DNA of 64,000 nt from Lachnoclostridium sp. An118 (lineage in GTDB: Bacteria; Bacillota; Clostridia; Lachnospirales; Lachnospiraceae): positions 23,833 to 87,832 of the forward strand of contig NZ_NFLQ01000015.1 in NCBI RefSeq assembly GCF_002160985.1. Reading direction: 5' to 3'. This document shows, piece by piece, positions 43,488 to 52,407 of the stretch. Made by a program: the position numbers and the translations under genes. The notes beneath the pieces are model-generated. The model worked only from the letters and a program-made list of their open reading frames with translations. It searched no databases and was not told the origin of the DNA. Numbering within the stretch: position 1 is the first letter of the stretch; every line of letters starts with the position of its first letter.

Positions 43488-45344
43488 TTGGAAGCAGAGC
43501 AGAAGAGGAACGCATTAAAAACATATTTTGGATACGACACCTTTCGTCCCGGCCAGGAGGAGATCATAGACCAGATCCTCTCTGGGCGGGACGTGCTGGC
43601 TGTCATGCCCACTGGGGCAGGGAAATCCATCTGCTACCAGCTGCCGGCCCTCCTCCTGCCTGGAACGGCGATAGTTGTCTCTCCTCTCATCTCGCTGATG
43701 ATGGACCAGGTAAAGGCACTCAATGAGGCGGGAGTGCATGCGGCCTATATCAACAGCTCCCTCTCGGAGAGGCAGACGGCCAGGGCGCTGGAGCTGGCGA
43801 AGGAGGGGCGGTACAAGCTCATCTATGTGGCGCCGGAGCGGCTGGAAACGCGGAGATTCCTGGATTTTGCCTGCCATGCGCAGATATCCATGATCACTGT
43901 GGATGAGGCCCACTGCATTTCCCAGTGGGGACAGGACTTCAGACCCAGCTATGTACGGATACGCTCCTTTGTCCGCCAGCTTCCCCTGCGGCCGGTGGTC
44001 TCTGCCTTCACGGCCACGGCTACAGAGAAGGTCAGGCAGGATATCCTGACCTCCCTTGAGCTGGTCCGCCCCTGTGAGACGGTAGCCGGGTTTGACAGGC
44101 CAAATCTTTATTTTGAGGTGCAGAGGGCCAGAGATAAGAAGGAGCGGGTGCGCCGGTACCTGGCAGAGCACAGCCGGGAGAGCGGGATTATTTACTGTGC
44201 CACGAGAAAAGCGGTGGATGAGCTGTATCTCTGGCTGGAAAATGCCGGGTTTTCCGTAGGGAGATACCATGCCGGCATGAGTGCCGACGCGAGGAGGCGG
44301 AGCCAGGAGGACTTCATATATGACCGCACCCGTGTGATCATTGCCACCAATGCCTTCGGGATGGGCATTGACAAGTCCAATGTCCGATTTGTGCTCCACT
44401 ATCATATGCCCCAGAGCATGGAGAATTATTACCAGGAGGCCGGGAGGGCCGGCCGTGACGGAGAGCCGGCGGAGTGCATCCTCTACTACTCACCGCAGGA
44501 CACTATGATCGGGCGGCTTCTGCTGGAGAGCAGGGAGCTGGATGAGGAGTACACAGAAGAGGAGAGGAGGATGATACGTGAGCAGGACGCGGTGCGGCTG
44601 CGGAAAATGGAGGGCTACTGTACCACCACAGGATGCCTGCGCGCATACATTCTCCGCTATTTCGGAGAAAGTGCGGAGGACAGTTGCGCAAGCTGCGGAA
44701 ATTGTATGACGGAATTTGAGCAGATGGACGCCACGGAGGCGGCTGCTGATGTGGTCCGGTGTGTGCGTGCCTGCGGTCAGCGATTTGGCCAGAGCATGAT
44801 CGCGGGCACACTCCTGGGAGAGAGCACAGCCAGGATACGGGACAGAGGCATGGATAAGAGCCCTGTCTACGGAAAGCAGAGCAAGCTGGGAAAGGCCCGC
44901 GTGCAGGATGTGATCCGCACCATGCTGGAGAGAGGGTACCTCTGTCAGTCAAAAGATAAGTATTCACTTCTGAGGCTGACAGAGAGCTCGGAAAGACTGC
45001 TGGAGCAGACGCAGCCCTTCTGCATTTCTTATAAGAGGGAAGAGGAGAAGGCGGGGAGGAAGACGAAGGCGTCCGGGGCCCCGGGAGGCCGGTCTGACCA
45101 GGTGGCTGACCTGACCGAAGGGCAGCAGGCGCTCTTTGAGGAGCTGAGAAAAACGCGCATGCTGCTTGCTGGCAGGAAAAGGATCCCTCCTTATATGGTG
45201 GCCTCGGATAAGACTCTGAGGGATATGTGTGTCAGGAGGCCCCGCAGCCAGGAGGAGCTGCTGGATGTAAATGGAATGGGGGAGAAAAAGGTAAAGCAGT
45301 ATGGGGAGGCGTTCCTGAAGGTCCTTCTTGGCTATGGACCGTAA
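43488..45344 (+). CDS. recQ: ATP-dependent DNA helicase RecQ
   Basis: 618 residues. FGYDTFRPGQEEII (residues 14-27) is the Q/zero motif, MPTGAGKSICYQLP the P-loop, VDEAHCISQWGQDFR the DEAH box with the aromatic-rich loop, and YYQEAGRAGRDGEPA motif VI. Four zinc-binding Cys follow (CLRAYI, CASCGNC, near 385-410), then a winged helix and a C-terminal HRDC domain (ELLDVNGMGEKKV). A 3'-5' helicase for recombination and fork repair. The TTG start follows the macro-gene stop directly, with GGCGAGGG upstream. Confidence 0.95.
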   Translation: MEAEQKRNALKTYFGYDTFRPGQEEIIDQILSGRDVLAVMPTGAGKSICYQLPALLLPGTAIVVSPLISLMMDQVKALNEAGVHAAYINSSLSERQTARALELAKEGRYKLIYVAPERLETRRFLDFACHAQISMITVDEAHCISQWGQDFRPSYVRIRSFVRQLPLRPVVSAFTATATEKVRQDILTSLELVRPCETVAGFDRPNLYFEVQRARDKKERVRRYLAEHSRESGIIYCATRKAVDELYLWLENAGFSVGRYHAGMSADARRRSQEDFIYDRTRVIIATNAFGMGIDKSNVRFVLHYHMPQSMENYYQEAGRAGRDGEPAECILYYSPQDTMIGRLLLESRELDEEYTEEERRMIREQDAVRLRKMEGYCTTTGCLRAYILRYFGESAEDSCASCGNCMTEFEQMDATEAAADVVRCVRACGQRFGQSMIAGTLLGESTARIRDRGMDKSPVYGKQSKLGKARVQDVIRTMLERGYLCQSKDKYSLLRLTESSERLLEQTQPFCISYKREEEKAGRKTKASGAPGGRSDQVADLTEGQQALFEELRKTRMLLAGRKRIPPYMVASDKTLRDMCVRRPRSQEELLDVNGMGEKKVKQYGEAFLKVLLGYGP

Positions 45345-45448
45345 ACTGCTGGGAAAATCGCCGGCATCATGTTATGATTAAAGAATAGGAAAACGGCATC
45401 CGGGCATCTGACATCACAAAATGAATGAGAATCATGGAGGAGAGAACA

Positions 45449-46897
45449 GTGAAATACGCAGACGCGAATGTGATCAAGATCAAACATGCAGTACTGGAGG
45501 AGGTGGCGAGGCTTGCCTTTGCGGGGGAGCTGGAAGAGAGAAAGGAAGACATCCCATTTACCCTGATACCGGGACCCACGGCTCAGTTCCGCTGCTGTAT
45601 CTACAAGGAGAGGGAGATCATCCGGCAGAGAGTGAGGCTGGCGGAAGGGAAGGCACCGGGACCGGTGGACGACGGGAATGTGATCCAGGTCATCAGCTCC
45701 GCCTGTGAGGACTGCCCTATTTCCAGCTATACAGTTACGGAGAATTGCCAGAACTGTCTGGGAAAGGCATGCATGAATGCCTGTAAATTCGGAGCGATCG
45801 AGAGGGGGCGTCACCGCACCCACATCGATGCCTCCAAGTGCAAAGAGTGCGGCAGGTGCGCCGAGGAATGTCCCTACAATGCCATCGCCCATTTGAAACG
45901 TCCCTGTAAATTCAGCTGCCCGGTGGACGCTATCTCCTATGATGAGTACGGCATCTCCGTCATTGATGAGGAAAAATGTATCCGGTGCGGAAGATGTATC
46001 CACAGCTGTCCGTTTGGGGCTATCGGATCCAGGACATGGATCGTGGATGTGATCGAGGCTATCAGGGCAGGAAAGCATGTGTATGCCATGGCTGCCCCGG
46101 CTACAGAAGGGCAGTTCGGCCAGGAGATCACCATGGCAAGCTGGCAGAACGCCATGAGGGAGCTGGGCTTCACTGAGTTTGTGGAGGTGGGGCTGGGCGG
46201 AGACCTGACGGCCAAGAGCGAGGCGCAGGAGTGGCTGGAAGCCTATGAAGAGGGAAAGAAAAAGGTGACATCCTGCTGTCCGGGATTTGTCAATATGGTG
46301 CGCAGGCACTATCCGGAGCTGGATGGCGCCGTGTCCACCACCGTGTCCCCCATGTGCGCTGTGTCCAGGCTGATCAAGGCAAAGGACCCGGAGGCGGTGA
46401 CTGTGTTCATCGGCCCCTGTATCGCCAAGAAGTCCGAGGTAGTGGACCAGAAGATTGAGGGAAACGCAGATTACGTGCTTACATACAGTGAGATCCGGGC
46501 GATGATGCGGGCAAAGGGCGTGAGGCTGGAGCCGGCGGAAAATACGTACCAGGAGTCCTCTGTATTTGGAAAGCGGTTTGGCAATTCCGGCGGCGTCACA
46601 GCGGCCGTGCTGGAGAGTCTGAAGGAATCTGGCAGCGATGCGGATATCAAGGTCCGCAGGGCAAACGGGGCGGCAGAGTGCAAGAAGGCGCTGCTCCTCT
46701 TAAAGGTGGGCCGGCTCCCGGAGGACTTTATCGAGGGCATGGCCTGCGAGGGCGGCTGCGTGGGAGGCCCCAGCTCCTTTAAAGACCAGATGCTGGCGAA
46801 GAAGTCAAGGGATGCGCTGATCCAGGAGGCGGATGACAGGGGCATCTATGACAACCTGAAAAATTACGACGAGACATCCTTCTCTATGCACAGGTAG
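45449..46897 (+). CDS. Monomeric [FeFe] hydrogenase, group B-like
   Basis: 482 residues with the GTG at 45449, chosen because GGAGGAG sits 6 bases upstream; an ATG at 45425 lies before that site. The N-terminal half is rich in Fe-S motifs (CEDCPISSY, CQNCLGKACMNACK, CKECGRCAEECP, CIRCGRCIHSCP). H-cluster ligands follow: TSCCPGF (about 274), GPCIAKKSE (about 321) and MACEGGCVGG (about 431). The variant L2 and L3 blocks differ from classical HydA (MPCxxKKxE, CPGGC), as in group B enzymes such as hydrogenase III of Clostridium pasteurianum. Probably couples ferredoxin to protons/H2. No maturases are nearby. Confidence 0.88.
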   Translation: MKYADANVIKIKHAVLEEVARLAFAGELEERKEDIPFTLIPGPTAQFRCCIYKEREIIRQRVRLAEGKAPGPVDDGNVIQVISSACEDCPISSYTVTENCQNCLGKACMNACKFGAIERGRHRTHIDASKCKECGRCAEECPYNAIAHLKRPCKFSCPVDAISYDEYGISVIDEEKCIRCGRCIHSCPFGAIGSRTWIVDVIEAIRAGKHVYAMAAPATEGQFGQEITMASWQNAMRELGFTEFVEVGLGGDLTAKSEAQEWLEAYEEGKKKVTSCCPGFVNMVRRHYPELDGAVSTTVSPMCAVSRLIKAKDPEAVTVFIGPCIAKKSEVVDQKIEGNADYVLTYSEIRAMMRAKGVRLEPAENTYQESSVFGKRFGNSGGVTAAVLESLKESGSDADIKVRRANGAAECKKALLLLKVGRLPEDFIEGMACEGGCVGGPSSFKDQMLAKKSRDALIQEADDRGIYDNLKNYDETSFSMHR

Positions 46898-46916
46898 GAG
46901 AGACGGGAGGAGAAAA

Positions 46917-47897
46917 ATGAAGGAAACGATCAGCATTAAGGACATCAAAGGCATCAGGATCGGACAGACAGAGGACCCGGAGGGAGGCACCGGCTGTACG
47001 GTCTTCCTCTCGGAGGCCGGGATGGCGGCGGGAATGGACGTGCGGGGCGGCGGTCCTGCGTCCAGAGAGTCAGAGCTTCTGAAGCCCCTGGCGGCTGCCC
47101 AGGAGATCCATGCCATCGTGCTGGCCGGGGGAAGCGCCTTTGGGCTGGGAGCTGCCGATGGCGTGATGCAGTATCTGGAGGAGAGAGGGATTGGATTTGA
47201 CGTGGGAGTGACGAAGGTTCCCCTTGTTTGCCAGTCGGACCTTTTTGACCTCACAGCGGGTGATCCCGGAGTCAGGCCGGACCGGGCCATGGGCTATGAG
47301 GCCTGCCTGCGGGCTGAGGAGGAAAACTACAGAGACGGAAACTATGGCGCGGGCTGCGGTGCCACTGTGGGGAAATTTGCGGGCATGGACTACTGCATGA
47401 AGTCCGGTATCGGCAGCTGTGCCCTTCAGGTCGGAGAGCTCCAGGTGGGTGCCGTGGTGGCTGTCAACGCCCTGGGCGATATCTACGACTGGAGAAGCGG
47501 CCAGAAGCTGGCCGGTCTGCTGGCGGAGGACAGGCGCTCCTTCCGCCGGACAGAGGACCTGATGTATGCGGATACCCGGACAGTAGAGAATAAATTTACG
47601 GGTAATACGACGATCGGCGTTGTCATCACAAATGCCGATTTCCAGAAGGCTTCTCTCTGTAAGATCGCGGGCATGGCCCAAGACGGCTACGCCCGCTCCA
47701 TAAGACCGGTCCACACCACAGCGGACGGAGACAGCATTTACGCCGTCTCAGTGAGAGACGCTGAGGGGAAGAAAGTGTCTGCAGACCAGGATTTGGTGGG
47801 AACGCTGGCAGCGGAGGTGATGAGCGAGGCCATCACCGCGGCAGTGAAAAGCGCCCGGAGCGCTTATGGGCTTCCTGCCTGGGAGGACATTTCATAG
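46917..47897 (+). CDS. P1 family (S58, DmpA-like) peptidase
   Basis: 326-residue Ntn-type aminopeptidase/amidase precursor. LAGGSAFGLGAADGVMQYL (about residues 65-83) and GYGAGCGATVGKF-like GNYGAGCGATVGKF (about 141) are family motifs. GNTTIGVVITN (about 228) marks the likely autocleavage site, the second Thr becoming the N-terminal nucleophile. Family members cleave N-terminal D- or beta-amino acids from peptides or amides. It begins 19 bases after the hydrogenase gene, with GGGAGGAG upstream, so they may be cotranscribed, though no functional link is evident. Confidence 0.9.
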   Translation: MKETISIKDIKGIRIGQTEDPEGGTGCTVFLSEAGMAAGMDVRGGGPASRESELLKPLAAAQEIHAIVLAGGSAFGLGAADGVMQYLEERGIGFDVGVTKVPLVCQSDLFDLTAGDPGVRPDRAMGYEACLRAEEENYRDGNYGAGCGATVGKFAGMDYCMKSGIGSCALQVGELQVGAVVAVNALGDIYDWRSGQKLAGLLAEDRRSFRRTEDLMYADTRTVENKFTGNTTIGVVITNADFQKASLCKIAGMAQDGYARSIRPVHTTADGDSIYAVSVRDAEGKKVSADQDLVGTLAAEVMSEAITAAVKSARSAYGLPAWEDIS

Positions 47898-47969
47898 AAC
47901 AGCAGATTGTGCTCCCCGCGTCAATATGGTAAACTGTAGGAAAAACAGAAGAAAAGACAGGGGGATACT

Positions 47970-49454
47970 ATGCCAGTATTTGATTTCAATAACACGCCGG
48001 AGGAGTCAAAGGCTCCCCGGTGTACCTATACAGTCTTTTACTCCAGCCACTCTCAGGCGGGGCCTGAGCATCCCATGCTCGTGCTGGACAACAGCGCCGG
48101 AAAGCTGAAGCACCACTCAAACGGCGCTTTTACCAACCCGGTCCGGAAGACAGCCTTTGAGTTTAAGACGGAGGAGGGCACAGTCAGCGCGGATATCCTG
48201 CAGATCGACGCCCGCTTTGTGAGCCTGCTGAAATGGCTGGGGGAGAACCACATCAACGTGCGCCTCTCCGGTGTGGTCCGGGAGGACGGCTACGCTGTGT
48301 ACAAGATACGTGAGATTGCTTTTGGAGGGGGAGCCAAGCTGTCAGCAGAGGATGGATTCCTGCAGTTTATGATCGAGCGCCTTCTCTCCAGCGATGCGCC
48401 CTCGGAGGAGGAGCCCGATGAGGACGAGGAGGAGACTGGGGACAGCATGAAGCTGACCAGCATCCAGAGCATTACGGATTTCATGAACTGTGCGGGGAGG
48501 ACCCTGCCCGACAACATCCGGCTCTGGGCCAGGAGGAACCTGGCTGTAGCCCGGTCCAACGAGGTGTCCGCAGAGGAGCGTCGCCATGCCCAGAGAGCGC
48601 TCTCTATTATGATGAACATCCAGTGGAAGGGGAACTATTTTGAGTCCATCGACCCGGTGGAGGCCCGCCGTATCCTGGATGAGGAGCTCTACGGCATGGA
48701 GCAGGTGAAGCAGCGTATCATCGAGACCATCATCCAGATAAACAGGACCCATACCCTGCCCGCCTACGGCCTGCTGCTTATCGGGCCTGCCGGGACGGGA
48801 AAGTCCCAGATCGCCTATGCAGTGGCCAGGATACTGAAGCTGCCCTGGACTACCCTGGATATGAGCTCCATCAATGACCCGGAGCAGCTCACCGGAAGCT
48901 CCAGGATCTACGCCAACGCCAAGCCCGGGATCATCATGGATGCCTTTTCCATGGCAGGGGAGTCCAACCTGGTCTTTATCATCAATGAGCTGGACAAGGC
49001 GGCTGCAGGGAAAGGGAACGGCAATCCGGCGGATGTGCTCCTGACCCTCCTGGACAACCTGGGATTTACGGACAACTATATCGAGTGCATGATCCCCACG
49101 GTGGGCGTATATCCCATCGCCACCGCCAACGACAGGGAGCAGATCAGTGCGCCTCTCATGTCCAGGTTTGCCGTCATCGAGATACCGGACTACACGCCGG
49201 AGGAGAAGAAGGTCATCTTCTCAGAATACGCCCTCCCGAAGGTGCTGAAGAGGATCGGCATGGAGAAGGAGGAGTGCAGCCTGACACAGGACGGCCTGGA
49301 GGCTGTCATTGACCTGCACAGGAACACGAGCGGTATCCGGGACCTGGAACAGGCTGCGGAGCACATTGCCGCCAACGCTCTGTATCAGATTGAGGTGGAC
49401 CATGTGAGGTCTGTCACGTTTGATGCTAAAATGGTGCGAAGGCTCCTCGGGTGA
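47970..49454 (+). CDS. Lon-like AAA+ ATPase without protease domain
   Basis: 494 residues. An uncharacterised N-terminal region (1-150, ending in an acidic stretch EEEPDEDEEE) precedes a Lon-type AAA+ module: YGMEQVKQRI (about 236), P-loop GPAGTGKS (272-279), Walker B FIINELDK, sensor-1 ATANDREQI, Arg finger in PLMSRF and sensor-2 SGIRDLEQ. The order and motifs follow Lon, but the chain ends where the Ser/Lys protease domain would begin. The Walker B Asp is replaced by Asn while the catalytic Glu is kept. Probably a chaperone-like remodeler or adaptor. Start after GGGGG. Confidence 0.85.
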   Translation: MPVFDFNNTPEESKAPRCTYTVFYSSHSQAGPEHPMLVLDNSAGKLKHHSNGAFTNPVRKTAFEFKTEEGTVSADILQIDARFVSLLKWLGENHINVRLSGVVREDGYAVYKIREIAFGGGAKLSAEDGFLQFMIERLLSSDAPSEEEPDEDEEETGDSMKLTSIQSITDFMNCAGRTLPDNIRLWARRNLAVARSNEVSAEERRHAQRALSIMMNIQWKGNYFESIDPVEARRILDEELYGMEQVKQRIIETIIQINRTHTLPAYGLLLIGPAGTGKSQIAYAVARILKLPWTTLDMSSINDPEQLTGSSRIYANAKPGIIMDAFSMAGESNLVFIINELDKAAAGKGNGNPADVLLTLLDNLGFTDNYIECMIPTVGVYPIATANDREQISAPLMSRFAVIEIPDYTPEEKKVIFSEYALPKVLKRIGMEKEECSLTQDGLEAVIDLHRNTSGIRDLEQAAEHIAANALYQIEVDHVRSVTFDAKMVRRLLG

Positions 49455-49472
49455 TCGCGGAAAAATAAAAGG

Positions 49473-49509
49473 GAACAGTCCGGAATGAATATGGATTTCC
49501 GGACTGTTC
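49473..49509 (+). terminator. Hairpin after the Lon-like ATPase gene
   Basis: GAACAGTCCGGAA (49473-49485) pairs with TTCCGGACTGTTC (49497-49509). The following sequence is T-poor, so termination may be partial. Confidence 0.6.
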
Positions 49510-49539
49510 TGCTATCCGAAAGGAGAGAGCGGACAGAGT

Positions 49540-49800
49540 ATGACAGATTTAAACTGGACAGCCTGCTATCTGATCCTGGTCAATATAGCTGCGTTTGCGG
49601 CATTTGGGATTGACAAGAGGAAGGCTGTCAGACACAAGTACCGGATCCCGGAGGCCACTCTGCTGGGACTGGCCCTCATAGGAGGGGCCGCCGGAGCTCT
49701 GGCGGGCATGCACCTGTTTCACCACAAGACAAGGAAGCCTTTGTTCCGGGCCATCCCGGTGCTGCTGGCAGCCCAGATAGTGCTTTTGCTCTTCTTCTAA
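49540..49800 (+). CDS. DUF1294 small membrane protein
   Basis: 86 residues with two or three hydrophobic segments and the DUF1294 pattern: AFGIDKRKAVRHKYRIPEATLL (split as FGIDKRKA and RIPEATLLGLALIGG) followed by HHKTRKPLFRAIP. A widespread family of unknown function, sometimes fused to cold-shock or nuclease domains. It lies between a hairpin and the RNA methyltransferase gene, on the same strand. Confidence 0.88.
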   Translation: MTDLNWTACYLILVNIAAFAAFGIDKRKAVRHKYRIPEATLLGLALIGGAAGALAGMHLFHHKTRKPLFRAIPVLLAAQIVLLLFF

Positions 49801-49888
49801 AGCCCTGCCTGAAGCTGCCGGGAGAAGGACGGACCGAACAGGGAAAGAAGACGAAATATAGACAGAAAAACAGAGGAGACATACGGCT

Positions 49889-50716
49889 ATGGGGAATACA
49901 ATAGAGATCAGGGATCTTTCCGCAGGGGAGCTGGACGTCTATGCCCGGCTGACGGAGGCCCAGCTCCTGAACAGGGACAGGCCGCAGGATGGGCTTTTCA
50001 TCGCAGAGAGCCCCAAGGTCGTCAGGAGGGCCCTGGACGCAGGCTATGAGCCGGTCTCCATTCTGACAGAGGACAGACATATAAACGGGGAGGCGCGGGA
50101 GGTGCTTGAAAGATGCCCGGATATCCCGGTTTACACGGCACCCTTTGAGGTGTTGACACAGCTCACCGGATACAAGCTGACCCGGGGACTTCTCTGCGCC
50201 ATGCGCCGCAGGCCTCTGCCCCGGGTGGAGGAGCTGTGCAGGGACGCGCGCCGCATCGCCGTCCTGGAAAATGTCATGAATCCCACTAACGTAGGCGCCA
50301 TCATCCGGTCTGCGGCTGCTCTCAATATGGACGCAGTCCTCCTGACGCCGGGGTGCAGCAACCCTCTGTACCGGAGGGCGGCCCGGGTCAGCATGGGGAC
50401 GGTCTTCCAGATCCCCTGGACCTTCCTGGGGGAAGAGGAGGCGGGGGCCTGGCCACGGGAGGGGATGGACTATCTGAAATCCCTGGGATTTTCCACTGCC
50501 TCCATGGCTCTCCACGATGAGTCCGTGGACATCGACGACCCGGTCCTCCGTCAGGAAGAAAAGCTGGCCCTCATTCTCGGGACCGAGGGGGAGGGACTGC
50601 AGGAGGAGACCATAGCCGCCTCGGATCACACCATCAAGATCCCCATGAGTCACGGCGTGGACTCCCTGAATGTGGCGGCTGCCAGCGCGGTAGCCTTCTG
50701 GGAGCTGGGAAGATGA
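49889..50716 (+). CDS. SpoU/TrmH-family RNA 2'-O-methyltransferase
   Basis: 275 residues. An N-terminal substrate-binding domain (LLNRDRPQDGLFIAESPKVV) precedes the SPOUT knot with motif 1 LENVMNPTNVGAIIRSAAAL (about residues 128-147), motif 2 ALILGTEGEGL (about 228) and motif 3 IPMSHGVDSLNVAAASAVA (about 250). It should 2'-O-methylate a ribose in rRNA or tRNA using SAM; the site is unknown. AGAGGAG precedes the ATG. It leads a group of genes with RNA or methyl-transfer roles. Confidence 0.92.
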   Translation: MGNTIEIRDLSAGELDVYARLTEAQLLNRDRPQDGLFIAESPKVVRRALDAGYEPVSILTEDRHINGEAREVLERCPDIPVYTAPFEVLTQLTGYKLTRGLLCAMRRRPLPRVEELCRDARRIAVLENVMNPTNVGAIIRSAAALNMDAVLLTPGCSNPLYRRAARVSMGTVFQIPWTFLGEEEAGAWPREGMDYLKSLGFSTASMALHDESVDIDDPVLRQEEKLALILGTEGEGLQEETIAASDHTIKIPMSHGVDSLNVAAASAVAFWELGR

Positions 50717-50735
50717 CTGGAAGGAGGAAGATGAG

Positions 50736-51869
50736 ATGCGGATAGCAGTGCTTTCGGACACTCACGGGCTTCTGCGCCCGGAGGTGAAGAAGATCATCGG
50801 GACATGTGAGGCAGTGCTCCATGCGGGGGATATCAATTCCCGGAAGGTCATTGATGAGATGAAGGACGCAGCGTCTCCGGACGTGCCCTTTTATATTGTG
50901 AGGGGGAACAATGACAAGGAGTGGGCCCGGTCCCTTCCCCTTTATCAGGAGTTCAGCCTGGCCGGGATGAATTTCTATATGGTGCACAGCAAGAGAGATA
51001 TCCCGGAGGATTTGGGCGACAGGCAGATTGTTATTTTCGGACATTCCCACAAATATCTGGAGGAAATCCGGGACGGGCGTCTCTGGCTTAATCCGGGGAG
51101 CTGCGGAAAGAGGCGGTTCAACCAGGATATCACCATGGCAGTCCTGACTGTCCGGGAGGACGGCTGGCATGTGGAGAGGATCGATATTCCCCACGAAGCC
51201 GTCCTGGATAAAGGCCCAGGGAGGCGGAGGCAGGAGAAAGAACACGGAGCAGATGACAGGCCAGATTGCGGGGCAGATACCACCATAGGATACTATGACA
51301 GGCACGCGGAGGAGTTCCTGTCTGACACAGCCGGAGCTGATCTCTCGGAAATCCAGGATATCTTCCTTGATCTTCTCCCGGAGAAGGCGCTGATCCTGGA
51401 TTTTGGCTGCGGGTCAGGAAGAGACGCGAAATATTTCCTGAAAAGGGGATACCGCGTGGAGGCAGCGGACGGTTCTGTCAAAATGTGCAGGGCGGCGGAA
51501 GAGCTTGCGGGGATTCCCGTAAGACAGATGCGTTTTCAGGAGCTGAGGGAGGAGAAAAAATACGATGGGATCTGGGCCTGCGCCTCTGTCCTCCACCTGT
51601 CAAAGGACGAACTTGGGGATGTTTTTCAGAGGATGAGCAGGGCTCTGAAAGGCGGCGGGATCCTCTACGCATCCTTTAAATACGGTTCCTTTGAGGGGGA
51701 GAGGAGGGGGCGGCATTTTACAGACTTTACCGAGGAGTCCTTTCAGGCCTTCAGCGGGCGGCTGGAGGAGCTGTCTCTGGAGAGGATGTGGCTGACAGAG
51801 GATGTGAGACATGGAAGGAGCGGCGAGGCATGGCTCAATGTCTTGTTGCGGAAAGAGGATTTGGATTGA
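50736..51869 (+). CDS. Fusion of YfcE-type metallophosphodiesterase and SAM-dependent methyltransferase
   Basis: 377 residues in one uninterrupted frame. Residues 1-165 are a calcineurin-like phosphodiesterase of the YfcE/MJ0936 type: LSDTHG, HAGDIN, VRGNND, GHSHK and NPGSCGKRR. After a charged linker (about 166-188), residues 189-377 form a class I methyltransferase starting GYYDRHAEEF, with SAM motif DFGCGSGRD (about 229) and a later ALKGGGILYASFK strand. The two parts normally occur as separate proteins. AAGGAGG lies 8 bases before the ATG. Substrates of both halves are unknown. Confidence 0.88.
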   Translation: MRIAVLSDTHGLLRPEVKKIIGTCEAVLHAGDINSRKVIDEMKDAASPDVPFYIVRGNNDKEWARSLPLYQEFSLAGMNFYMVHSKRDIPEDLGDRQIVIFGHSHKYLEEIRDGRLWLNPGSCGKRRFNQDITMAVLTVREDGWHVERIDIPHEAVLDKGPGRRRQEKEHGADDRPDCGADTTIGYYDRHAEEFLSDTAGADLSEIQDIFLDLLPEKALILDFGCGSGRDAKYFLKRGYRVEAADGSVKMCRAAEELAGIPVRQMRFQELREEKKYDGIWACASVLHLSKDELGDVFQRMSRALKGGGILYASFKYGSFEGERRGRHFTDFTEESFQAFSGRLEELSLERMWLTEDVRHGRSGEAWLNVLLRKEDLD

Positions 51870-51918
51870 CAATCCAGTGATATAGGAGAAAAACAGAGTA
51901 GGAAAGGAAGTGTTCACT

Positions 51919-52404
51919 ATGAGACTGTTTATCGCCATACGTCTCTCCGACGGCATGCAGAAGGCCCTGGTGTCCTGCATGCACGATCTGAAGAAGCAGG
52001 GGGTGGAGGGAAACTATGTCCCCGCCCAGAACCTGCACATGACGCTGGCCTTTATCGGGGAGTATGACGATCCGGGAAAGGTAAAGGAAGTGATCGGGAA
52101 GGTGCCTCTGCCCGGCTTCAGGCTGGCCCTCTCCGAGAAGGGGAATTTCGGCAACATCCTGTGGGCCGGGGTGAAGGGAAACCAGAAGCTGAAGGCCTAT
52201 GTGAAGGAGCTGAGGGAGGCCCTGAAGGAGAATGGGATTCCCTTTGAAAATGACAGGTTTGTGCCCCACATCACGCTGGTCCGGAAGATTTCCGCCCAAA
52301 AGCCCTACCAGGTCCATCTCCCGAAGGCAGAGATGACGGTGGAGAGAGCGTCTCTCATGAAATCGGAGACGAAGAACGGAAAAGTGGTTTACCGGGAGCT
52401 ATAG
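51919..52404 (+). CDS. thpR: RNA 2',3'-cyclic phosphodiesterase (2H/LigT family)
   Basis: 161 residues. The two HxTx motifs of the 2H phosphoesterase fold are present: HMTLAF (about residue 39) and HITLVR (about 119). The start RLFIAIRLSD is characteristic. ThpR opens 2',3'-cyclic phosphates on RNA ends. The ATG at 51919 has AAGGAAG 8 bases upstream; an in-frame GTG at 51910 overlaps that site. Followed after 3 bases by a truncated methyltransferase gene, so translation is probably coupled. Confidence 0.92.
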   Translation: MRLFIAIRLSDGMQKALVSCMHDLKKQGVEGNYVPAQNLHMTLAFIGEYDDPGKVKEVIGKVPLPGFRLALSEKGNFGNILWAGVKGNQKLKAYVKELREALKENGIPFENDRFVPHITLVRKISAQKPYQVHLPKAEMTVERASLMKSETKNGKVVYREL

Positions 52405-52407
52405 GGC

